Translations under genes and position numbers: made by a program
The notes under the pieces: model-generated
What the model saw: the letters and a program-made list of their open reading frames with translations, nothing else
What the model was told of the DNA's origin: nothing
Database searches by the model: none
In this document: in pieces, positions 13,760 to 24,697 of the stretch
How the letters are laid out: the number at the start of each line of letters is the position of its first letter
Position numbering within the stretch: the first letter of the stretch is position 1
Assembly: GCA_027924645.1 (NCBI GenBank)
Contig: BSBN01000254.1
Location: 15,198,501-15,262,500, forward strand
DNA: 64,000 nt
DNA from: Cunninghamia lanceolata
Lineage: Eukaryota; Streptophyta; Pinopsida; Cupressales; Cupressaceae
Direction of reading: 5' to 3'

Positions 13760-14229
13760 TTTCTGGTGACTTTTGCTACATGCTTGCCTACTAAGCATTA
13801 GGACCAGTTGCCTTGAACATCCATTGGGCATTGAGTCATACTCTACTCTTCTTAAACTCAGAAAACACTCAAACTTAGCTCTCCAACTAGTTGAAACAAC
13901 AACAGAAAAATGAAAACAAACTAAACTGAAAGCAAACTAACAACCCTGATGGAAAAAAATGTGCAGCAACACTTAGTGAAATGAAACTGACTAAAAGCAT
14001 ATGTGCACATTAAAGCACTTATTAACATCAACACTACTCTAACCTAGTCTAACCAGCCTACTTATGCTGGTCAAACAAAACCATTCATTGGTTCTAGAAA
14101 ATAGTTGTCCTTCCTTTGTAGTCTGCAATAATCCATGAACTTCTGACTTGACCATAAGAGGTGGAATAAAAATAAACATCCAACAAATTGTTGCAGCATC
14201 TCTCTGAGAAAAAACATGTAGTTACTTAT
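13760..14229 (-). other. LARD interior next to the left LTR, no gene
   Basis: Noncoding stretch between the LTR end and the end of the minus-strand ORF. Directly after the LTR lies TTTCTGGTGACTTTTGC. In the plus sense this could be mistaken for a primer site; in the minus sense it would be the place of the polypurine tract, which is not well preserved. Confidence 0.4.
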
Positions 14230-16441
14230 TCACCTAACTTGTTTGGAAAATTGATCAAATGAACAAGTAAACTGATAATGGTTAATTATGTACCTTCTTT
14301 GATGATCCAGATTAGTGATATTATGAGGCTGCCCCCTTCTGTTGGCTTCCAATCCAACCAAATATCTAATAGGACACCCTCTAGAAGGTTTTGGACTGAA
14401 AACAACAGAATCATTTGCACCTTGCATGATAACCCACCATGTGGCCTCTTCTTCCATACTCAATGGGCCATCTTCCTCTATTAGGGTTGCTAACAACTTG
14501 TCAAAGATATCAACTTTTAATAATCTCTTAGCCATAGTTGAATTAGGCTCGGAATACATGTTATTAGTCCATGAAGAACATTTTGAAATAGGAATTTCTT
14601 CTTCAATAAATGAAGGCAAGTGTTCGAATGAATTAACCTCTTGTACTATACTATCAATTAACACAACATCAGCTCCAAGCTCCTTTGTGTAATGGTATGG
14701 TAGCTCCTCCAACTGGTTGAGATCAGATTGCTGGTTATGCTTCTCTATAACCAGTGATTTATTTAGAAATGCAGTCACTTCTTCCTTATGCTTTTGTTGT
14801 TCCAGACAATTCTCCTCCAAGGATGTTGGTAAAATAGCTAAATGTGAGTAGAAAAGCTCAATTTCTGCTTGCAAAAGATCTTCCTCAAGGTCTTGATCAT
14901 TCGAATCAAGGTTGTCTTCACAAATTTGTCCTTGGATCAAAACCTCATTGTTAGGTTGTTTGACATTAATTAGCAACTCATCAGAAGGTTTGATATCTTT
15001 TTTCTATTCTAAAATTGGTGCCTCTGATATGAGCATTGATTCCTCTTTCGGTTCCACAACACCAGGTAACTAATTGAATAGAGAAACTGACTCCTCCTTA
15101 TGCAGTGTTTTCTGTGATGAAATTTGGGCATTTAGTTTCTACAATTTTAGATTTTCACCCTCCAATCTCTGCATCCTACTTTCATGTATCTTATTAACAG
15201 CATTAGAGAAATTTTCAAATGAGTCAAAATGTAATAGCTTTGGTGCCAAGCTTGAACAAACATTCTCCTCTAATGCATCATATTTATAATCAGTTGTAGA
15301 AACAACACAAATTGCAGCAACCTCCTACTTTACATTAGATTTGTTTGATTGATCATCTTTCACAAGGCAAGGAGGGTCATTTGTGCAATCATTGAAAGGT
15401 TCATCAGAAGGAGTCTTTGTTTGCTTGATTCTTTTATGTTCTAACCAATATTCTTCCAAATCTATATGCAATAAATTTATCCTCTTAGCTCCCTTCTGTT
15501 TGTTAATAGACTGGCCTCGAATGCTAACAGGCTCCTCAGAAAAATTAGGACCTCTGAAACTTGAGGTTTTGACTTTCTGGGGAGTCTATTTGCATTCAAT
15601 ACTAACTTCTTGGTAGGAAGAGGATTTTTTAGGTGGCTTGAAACATAGAATTTCTACTTTAGGGGCACTAAGAGGATTATCTTGTCTGAAAATTTGAAAG
15701 TTATACTTATGTACCTCTTCTTGAGCAGGCTGTTCTAGGACAATAGGAGCTGCTTGGGCTCGAGCAAGCAAGAGCTTCATTTGTGCAGCTACTTCTCTCT
15801 CTAGATTCTCTTCAAACTGTTTCTTCTATGTCTCCCACTCCTGACCAGAAATAAAGGTCTCACAGGGTGGCTGCTCTGTCTATTGAAGGTAAACATGGTG
15901 ATTCAACTCTTGCAGGTGCAAATCAGATCCTTTATGTTGCCTTGTTTGAAATCCACTTCCATGTTGGTATTGATAACCCTTTATGTTTACGATTTCCTTC
16001 TCATATTGTGTTCTTTGTGCTTCCAACTACTGCTCATGCAGATAACCCTGATAAGCCAGTTCCTCCTGGTGTTGTTTATACTCAAGTTCCCTCTTAATCT
16101 CCTTCACCTGCTTCTTGATGACTATCATAGTATCTTTAATCATATCCTTAAGTTCCATTATTTTAGATTGTGATGGCTGATTAGGAGATTGACCAGGAGT
16201 GGTTACGATAAGCATCCTGGGTATTTGCACTAAAAGTGGCATTATGACTACTTGTATATGGTTGGTAAGGACACTAAGCAAGGGTGGTTGGATGGAAATT
16301 ATATTGTGCATGTTTGCTTCGCAAGGCCATGTAATTGGAAACAACATCATAATTAGCCTGATATGGCTGACTTGGAGGTGGATAAGTTGAATTCTCATAG
16401 TACAAGGGTGGGTATGTTTGTTGGCTATGAAAAGTCAACAT
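14230..16441 (-). pseudogene. LARD interior ORF, unknown protein, broken only by TAG stops
   Basis: On the minus strand an ATG at 16439-16441 opens a Tyr/Pro/Gln-rich stretch (YPPLYYENSTYPPPSQPYQ). After one frame change between about 16181 and 16230, a single frame continues to 14230. In that frame I read eight stops and every one is TAG (minus-strand codons at plus positions 15004, 15070, 15139, 15325, 15586, 15826, 15880, 16027). The first frame also has one TAG (16274). Protein character: disordered N-terminus, Gln/Glu/Lys-rich coiled coil in the middle, and a C-terminal part with SMEEEATWWVIMQG and GCPIRYLVGLE. No zinc knuckle, protease or polymerase motif is seen. It may be a diverged gag-like protein. 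Intact length would be about 737 codons. Confidence 0.6.
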
Positions 16442-16805
16442 TTTTACTCATATGAAAGCTAGAAAATGGAATGAAAAGGTTATTTTATAACTTACTAGCA
16501 CTTGATCATGCTGAAACCTATAGATTCAAACTCTGAATTCCCATATGTGCTTGATTTTCTGCCTTCAAAGTGGAAATCACTGATACACACAACAAATATT
16601 AGTGATATGTGAACATGCAATTGGATAGAAATAGTCCAATCTATCCCAATCTTGTTTTCTCAAGCTGAATGCACTAGTTCTGAATGCAAGACCAGAAGAT
16701 TGAGTCACCAGGTATACTTGTATGAAACCTCCAATGGATGGAACATTGTTGTGTACACTAGAACAGTAGCTTGAAGATTGAAAAACTTCTCTAAAAAACT
16801 TTTAG

Positions 16806-16824
16806 GGTCACATTGGGCATGCCA
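16806..16824 (-). other. Probable primer-binding site of the LARD
   Basis: On the minus strand the LTR end GATAACA is followed after six bases by TGGCATGCCCAATGTGAC. TGG at this offset fits a site pairing with a tRNA CCA end. Which tRNA is not resolved. It supports minus-strand orientation together with the interior ORF. Confidence 0.5.
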
Positions 16825-17664
16825 AAAAGTGTTATCAACTAGATATGCACCCTATGCTAAGCTTACAGAAGTCTTACCTATTTGTTGACATATGTAAACA
16901 CTATCATATTGTGGGTGATCTATGTTGAAAGTGAATCTCCAGATTGAGCTAGTTCTCCTAATGATTTTACTAATCTAAATGACTTGTCTGAGAAAAGGGA
17001 GAGAGAATAACTGAAATGCAAAACTAACTCTAAGATTTAATCTAGATGAATATCTTCACTCACAAATAGTCCTTTACACTTAAACTTTCACAACCCCACC
17101 TCTGAGATTTGATCCTATAGTAATTTGTAAAGATGTTCAATTTGAACATAGATTACAACTAGGACCAAAAAACAAATCTTATAGTAAGAGACACAAAAAG
17201 GACATGAAACTACCACAATGAGATATCAAGTAAAACTGTAAAAGAAGACAAATAGATGGAAGAGGAAAGTTTGTTGTATTAAACTGGAAGGAGTATAATG
17301 TAAAAGCTAAACTAAGTCAAAAACCCTGTATACAACTCTCTTCTTATGCTCAAGAGAGAAAAATGGTAACAACTACCAGAGAAAAACTAAGTCTTCTCCT
17401 ATAAAGGCCTCTGGGAGATCTCTCCAAAAAAGCTCCTAAAAATAGATAAAAGAATCCATTTTCAAGCTCCATCAAAAAGCTGATAAAAACCTCACCAAAC
17501 TGCCTCCAAACTAAGAATAGAAGATGCGAAACTAATTCCTCTAGTGACCCCACCAAAAAATTGCTTTTATCAGCTCATGAAATCTCAATTTTTGTCTTTA
17601 TCTACCTCTAAATAAAACAAATCGAGAAAGGCATATTGGATTTATTTTTCTAGTTCTAACTGCC

Positions 17665-18270
17665 TAAAAATAGTTTGAGTTTTAAAGCAATTTATAAATG
17701 ATTGCTTTAAAATAAACTTTACACACCGGCAGTTTTGTCCTATTCCCCTATTTGATTTGATTTTGCCAAAAAATAAATCCCCATGGCTTGTAATTTCACC
17801 AATTGTAATTACAATGTTTGATTTTTCCATAAAAAATCATAAAAATAATTATGGGGATCATATGATATCTTAAAAAATGAAAGGCCTGATAGCTTATTTG
17901 CATATGACCTATGTCATAAAAGGTTTACACATTATTCCTAGGGCATGAACTCCATGTCCAAGGAGTTCATGCGTAAAAATAGTTTGAGTTTTAAAGCAAT
18001 TTATAAATGATTGCGTTAAAATAAACTTTACACACTCGTAATTTTGTCCTACTCCCCTATTTGTTTTGATTTTGCCAAAAAATAAATCCCCATGGCTTAT
18101 TTCACCAATTGCAATTACAATGTTTGTTTTTTCCATAAAAAATCATTAAAATAATTATGGGGAGCATATGATATCTTCAAAAATGAAAGGCTTAATAGCT
18201 TATTTGCATATGACCTCTCATAAAAGGTCTACAGATTATTCCTAAGGCATGAACTCCATCCCCAAGGAGC
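17665..18270. repeat. Tandem duplication within the right LARD LTR, period ~308 bp
   Basis: The stretch starting TAAAAATAGTTTGAG at 17665 begins again at 17973, while the left LTR has it once (near 9690). The copies differ by scattered substitutions, so the duplication is not recent. The matching antisense ORFs at 17642-17830 and 17909-18136 are only a by-product of it. Confidence 0.75.
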
Positions 18271-19690
18271 TAGAACACATGGAATATTCTCAAGTGACCA
18301 TTTCCAAAAAATAAAAGCATTTTAGGCATGTCCTTCAAAAAATCCTCTAAGGTATATGGGGTTTGTATTTATCCTTGAAAAGGGGTCCTAATGAGTCTTA
18401 AAGGGGCTAATACCTTGGCACTAGATACTCAAACGCACTTAAGGCATTTATGTTTCAAAACATGTGGACTTATGTATTGTTTTCTAATACCTCTCTAAGG
18501 CATTAAAGCCTAGGTATAGAAGTCATAAACACAGTACCACGATGGGCATTAATGAGGCCTTTATTTTTTCAAATCAATGTGATAAAATAGCATAACAAGT
18601 TAGGGCAAATGTGAAACCATAACTCAAAAGTATTGAAGCCCTAACATTTTGGCTTCATTTTGCCTTTCATCTTTCAAGAACACTAACTCTACATATTTTT
18701 GCAGCCATGGGAGAGTTTGGGCTTGTAGATCTTTGAATCCCTGTGTCTCTGAGCATAATTTTCCCGTATACCATATAGAAAAATGAAGCCATAACTTCTG
18801 CCTAATCCAAATATGTTTCATTTCTTTTAACTCTTTCATTTCCTAATAAGTAAATGACCTTTTCAGTTGCGGCTGTTGCAACAAAGTTTCTAATACATTT
18901 GTGTTTGGTTATCTATCTATATGAGTCACCACCTTTTGGTTGATTGGAAGTCTCGTGAAGGAAATATAGAAATGAAAATTGGCAACACCCACATCCCCCA
19001 TTGCATTAAATTTCACTTTGAACAGAGAAGAAAAGGTAAGGTCTTTACCTCTTGAATACTATGCTTTTGTATCATTTCTTGATATCTGGCGAATATGGAT
19101 TGAGAATGCAATGCATCTTATTCTCTCATTCATGAGATACATATTTGAACTTTCTCCTATGAGACCGCGGCCATTACTGTATTTCTCATCATTTTTGTTA
19201 GTCAGAATGAACCCTATGGTTCGAGGCTTCTTCAACACATTATTCAGTATGAGTGTATTCTTCATGGCATTGGTGTTTAATCCACTATATTTCATTGTAT
19301 ATCTGGTTCACTTGAATGCTGTGATTGTATTAGCATGATACTGGGTTTTAATCATAGAAATATCACTAGCAGACTTCAGAGCCTTTGGGTTTGTTGGTCA
19401 TCTTACATTGTTATGGCTCAAATGAGCTCCCCATCAATCTCTGCAATATGCACTCATTTCCCCACTATTTTTAGTCAAGAATATGGTGAAATTCTACAAA
19501 TATAAGGTCGTGGCCTTTTGGCATCTGGGTATGTACCTTGCTTGTTTATTCTTCTTGGGCTTAGGTTTGTGAACACTTGCTTAGGCTTTGGCCGTGTGTA
19601 GAAGATTCATGTGAAAATATCTGCATTTGAGGAGCCACGACCCTATGTTACCAGTTTTGAGTATATACAAATTCTAAATAACATCTTCAT

Positions 19691-22600
19691 TGTAATGCCC
19701 CTCACTTTTTGGCTTGTGTTAGATGTTATTTCTATTACTACTTTTGTCAGATCTGGAACAGTTGATAGTTTGTTTCATAATTGCAGTTTTGAGACATCTA
19801 GACTAATGTGTATTGGTTTATGTTCTCCTTTATCTTGATGGACTATGTTCGAGGGATGTATTGAGACATGTGCTATGAGTTTTGATGATACTATGATTAC
19901 TTCAGTTTTGAGGAGATGGATATGCTTAGTGATGGTTAGGAAAATATCATGATTATAGCTTTGTGTGGGGTGGGGACGGTGTAGTACTTCTCGGATCGAG
20001 CACCCTACTACGCCGCGATTCCCTGTCTCGGTATGTGTGACATATATATATAATGACAGTTGATCATGCATAACCATTGGTTTTCCACGTAGCTTGCAAG
20101 TACCTGGCCTCGACTCCACCTGATTTAGCAGGTCTAAGCGGGCCCTACACCATGGATATTGTGGTGGAGATAACATGAGGTATTATACCGCTAGGTCAAT
20201 CTCAGTCCTTGTCATAGTCCTGTGTACTCGTTGTCATCTTAGGTCCTTGCCATAGTCTTGGGTTGAGTTGCGATGTTGTTCCTTGGTTCCTTGTGGTTGG
20301 TCGTCGAGGGTTGTGGAATGTTGTTATGTTGTTATACCTGTTATGTATTCTTTATATTGTTTTTTACAACCTTTCAGTATTGATATGTCGTAATATAGGA
20401 ATATTGTTTGTGATAAGTCTTTTATTGACAAAAAAAAAATTAATTATTGTTCTGTTGCAAACATTTATGTGGGTAATTAGTGCATAGTTGTTTTCTTTTA
20501 AAATATTTTGTTTAGCGCATAATTTAGTTTTGGGAGTTGTCAGTTATTCTGGGGAGATCTAAGAATCCCTATGTTAGGAAGAATAAAGTTCAAACTTCTG
20601 GAGAAAGTGGGATTGTGTGGGTAGTGGGGAGTTTTTGGAATTTATGGTTTGCCTAATTTTAGTCTTAGGGTGTCAAGCTTGTAAGGGGGATTTTATGTCT
20701 TCGAGGTGGGGGTTGTTTTGAAAAAAAAAGGGGAGTTTTTGGCTGTGGGAGAAAGGAGGCTTCAAAGAGGACCAGGAGGAGAAAGAAAAGAAAAATTAGA
20801 GTAAAAGTTTGGGGAGTGTGAAATTCCAGGTATGTTTTGCGAAATTCTGCTCTATGAACTAAAAAAAAATAGTCCTCTCATGAAGGGTTCTTGCATGGAA
20901 TTGTTCTGTTGTGCTTCCTTGTCTTGTAGATGTTGCCTTTCGAACCTTGTGCAGTCCTTGCTCTGCCGACAGACTTCTTGTTATTCTGTGTCTTGCATGA
21001 TTGGCATTGAAAACATTTCAAACCATTCTATTTCTTTTTCTGCCTTGTAAGGGCCCCTTCTTGATGTATTCTCTTTGCCATTATTTTTCTTTACACTCTG
21101 AGATCTACGAGCAAAGTAAGCTAAATGTATCAAACCTTCTCTTGGGTAATGTGTGCCTCTGTCTCTTCTAGTAGGACCTACTCAAGACTTTGGTGCCTGT
21201 TGCACTTCTGGAGTTTCACCTTGTCAAGCCTTCCTATTGTATATATTTGCTTATGGCATTCACCATCTACCCTTAAGAATAATCTTACCTCACCTAGTTG
21301 TCCCTCTTCCTTAGGCTCAGGCAGAGAGAAGGATGGTAAGGTGGCAGAGATTGATTCTGTTCTTTCCATAAACCTTGGGCTGTAATACTAATCAAACATT
21401 GTTCAACCGTTCCTCTCTGCGTATTCCTGTAGAGTGTTATCTTTGAACCCTCGAGTGTGATCGTGCGAGTCTAGTATCTGTAGGCCGAGTTGCACTACTT
21501 GATGATGTTCTTAACCCTGTTGAGCCTCATCTGTGCTAAACCCAACCTTCTTGCTTCTAAGGTCCATACTGTGTGAATGGGAAACTGTTTCTGAAGCTTT
21601 CTGAACCCAAAAATTTGCCCCTCAGCTCCATCATTATCCTTCCCAGCGCGCGCGTTGCACTTCGTGCTTTGTCTTGTGTTGTGAAATGTGCTCTATCATG
21701 GTTTCTACCTATCAAGTACTCTGAGAGACGCTGTCATCTGTTTGCCCTTTGTACTCTGATGAGGAATTAGAGCTGATTCGTTGCCAATTTTTAAACTGTT
21801 GAGTCACCCTTGCACAACTCTTCCCTGTAGGTTTCTGCGTGCACCGCTTTAGTAAATTGGCAGTTCTTGTTTAGAAAGATCTTGATTCTCCTGCGTTTTT
21901 CCTCCGTGGGCTGGCAATCTAGCTAGCGAACGCGTCAGGAAAGATGCGCCTTCTATTATTGATGTCATTGTTTTGCTGCTCGACTGCCTCAGCGTCTAGT
22001 CGATCACTTAAGAAATCTTTTAACCCTGCACTAATTAAAATCACTTACTGGTGGAACCACGTCCTTGTAGCGCGTCGAATAGTCCCTTTTCATAATTCTT
22101 ACGTGTTTTGTTTAGTCCTTGGCACTCTTTCTTTAAACGCTTACCTCTGACAAACTTAGCAGACCTTTCCTTTTTTTTGTGATAGGCTTGTGGGATCTTC
22201 GAAGTCAGTAAGGAAGTTTGTCTTTTCTTTTTTTTTCTTTTTCTCTCTTATTTTGACAGCAGAAAGCAGTGATAGGAATGTTAGTTATGTCAAGAGATAA
22301 CACATATTTTCTTAGATGCCGATACTCTTAAGTTTCTGATTTCTTTTTATTATTATTATTTAATGAGTTAATGGAATTACCGTAGTAGGAAATTTGTTTA
22401 GTCTAATAGTTGTTTAGAGAATACATGGGTGGTATCATAGTGCATGTGAGAGCTAGTCTTCCTTTTTAGAAGGATCCTTTGTCCTTTATCTATAGGTAAT
22501 CTAGGTAGCTTCATCTAGTCTTGGGTAGTAGATAAGTTTAGGTCAGGAGCTAAGTGGGGTTCCGGGCTAGCTTAGTAGAGTTCTTATGGAGAATTAGTTG

Positions 22601-24697
22601 ATTTTATATTCTTAGAATGTACTCTTGATGCTTGGAAGAGCAGTTTGATAACTAGAGTTTCTTTTTTATCGTAGTAGAAATAGTGGTGTGATCTTCAAGT
22701 TTAAGTCTTGAAATCTCTTATTCCAGTGTTATTAATAGCATGATCATCTTGAAGTCAAATTGGGTGCTTGAGTGGTTAGCTTATTATCTAGTAGGACACA
22801 TGTTGACCTAGAACATTAGTTAAAGTTCTTGTTATTTAAACATGACTCCAGTTTAGATTCATGTGTAGTTCAAACTTGTTGAAGATTGTTAATAATCTAA
22901 TAGTTGGTGAGGTGTCGATTTCTCTTGGCAACCTTAACCTTGTGTTCATAAGGAAATTATTGTTGTTCAATTCCATATTTTGGGAGATTGAGGTGTTATG
23001 CATTAATGTTATTGTGTTAAATGTGGTATCTTTAGGGCCTTGATTGGTTTTCTGATATTTTGTACTAGTAGGTATCATCGTTGCAAGCGGGCAAGTGCAT
23101 GTCATTTGGTTTGAGTTTTGTTGTTAAGCCTTGTCTAGTTAATACAGCAGTGGTTATGAGAGTTTCATAAGGAGTCAAGTTGGTAAGCATCATGTTTGGT
23201 CTAGTTGATTATCTGATAATCATACAAATATCCTTGTGACTCTTGGATCTATCCACCTTGGAAGCCAGTGTGTTAGAGGGTCATGAATACTTTGGGGTTG
23301 TGATATTTTCGTCTCTTTATTTCTTGTGACCTTTGTCAATATCAGGGTCATCCAAGCCTAGTGCCACATCAGTAGGGTATTGGTGTTTTTGGTAATATGT
23401 TAGTCATCGACTCTAGAGGCCGATTTCTTGATATCCTTCTTGATACTTGCGCCATATTGATCCCTGTGGTATTGCTCCCTAATGTTTTGAAAAGTTATGG
23501 GAACTCATATGGTTGTGGCTTGATGAGTATGTTTTGTGTCAGAACCGAGTTGTTAACCTTAATCTTTTGTTGTGACTGATCAGAGAATGCTAAGGGAGTG
23601 GGTTCCATGGTGGGGCTGGCGCCTAGTGAGAGGTCACCTGGGTAACCCCATGGAGGTTGTAAACAAGTGGAAACCTAATAATGTACCTAGGAGGGTTGGG
23701 TAGTGATACACTTAACAAAATAAATAATGTGACCTCGCCCACACCTTGAGTGCTCTCATAGGCCAAGGGTGGGTTGAGAAGGCCTAGTTGGCAAGGCCGA
23801 CCTCCTCGTCTTCATGAGAGGACATGTCGGCTCCGCATGTGTCACCCTATGGGGCCGGCACCTAGAGAGAGGCTGCCAAGGTAACCATAGATGGGGGCTG
23901 GCTTCTGATGAGAGATAGCCTGGGTAACCCATGCTAGGGCCATGCGATGACACTCTCCTTATGCAACTCTGTTATGTTCTTCTTTCTTTGTTAGTATCTC
24001 TGGAGTGTGGTCATGTTTTCATGATTGTTCTGGTCTATTGTTAGTGATCCGTCTGGTTGGGTACTGTCAGTTCTGTGTGGTCTTTCATTATGGTTGTCTT
24101 CAGGGAGTCTGGTTGTGGTATAGTGTTCTTGATTGCAGCCTTGACCTAGTGGTAATCCTCTTGTTATCTCCTAGCTCGGTGGGGTGGGCCTTAGGGTTCC
24201 ACATGGTTGGGAGGTAGAGCTATCCATTGGTGTTCTGGAAATTCAGTAGCGTCGTGTGCGGAGATGTTCCAATTTCAGATGGTTCTCATTCTTTAGCAGT
24301 GTTGTATATCTTTCTTATGTACTATTTTGTAAATTGACGAGATCGATCTTGAAATCATGTATTCTTGCAGGCTTGTACTCTTGAAATCTTGTATTCTTAT
24401 TACCTTGTAATCTTGTAATCATGTAATTTGGAACTAGGATATGTAATCAAGCATAATGTGTTGTAAAAGATATTGGATTAATTTTCTCTGTAGATTGATG
24501 ATTTCTGCCTTATGGATGTACTTAATTACCTAATGCAGTTATGCTGCCTTAGAGTGGTTAGAAGTGTACCTTTTCTTTTCAATGTGTTCATAATATCTTT
24601 GGATCCTGCATTGTACTTTATTGTTTTAAAAAAAAAATAGTTCTGTTTTCCACTCTGGTTTAGCTAACACTCTAGGGTTGGACGACGGGGCATTACA
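19691..24697. mobile_element. 5.0 kb solo-LTR-like insertion in the LARD LTR
   Basis: The insertion starts TGTAATGCCCC and ends GGGGCATTACA, an 11 bp perfect terminal inverted repeat with TG...CA ends. It is flanked by TTCAT (19686-19690 and 24698-24702), a perfect 5 bp duplication. The uninterrupted site is seen in the left LTR near 11390 (CTTCATTATC). No internal copy of the ends and no gag or pol is visible, so a solo LTR of a long-LTR gypsy element is the best reading. Similar ends (TGTAAC...CCC) are common in plant Tat/Ogre-type elements. It is richer in G+C than its surroundings. No gene is called inside; small ORFs there lack recognisable features. Confidence 0.75.
23612..23930. repeat. 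Three copies of a ~37 bp motif in the solo LTR
   Basis: GGGGCTGGC..CCTAG.GAGAGG....CTGGGTAACC occurs at 23612-23657, 23851-23885 and 23893-23930 with variation. Spacing is irregular. Role unknown. Confidence 0.5.

Noticed and set aside
13764..13776. TGGTGACTTTTGC after the left LARD LTR as a plus-strand primer site
   Set aside because: The interior ORF and a better-placed TGGCATGCCC site favour minus orientation, although the plus reading cannot be fully excluded.
20263..22150. Several 65-86 codon ORFs in the 5 kb solo LTR
   Set aside because: Short, different frames, no motifs, and located in a sequence bounded as an LTR.
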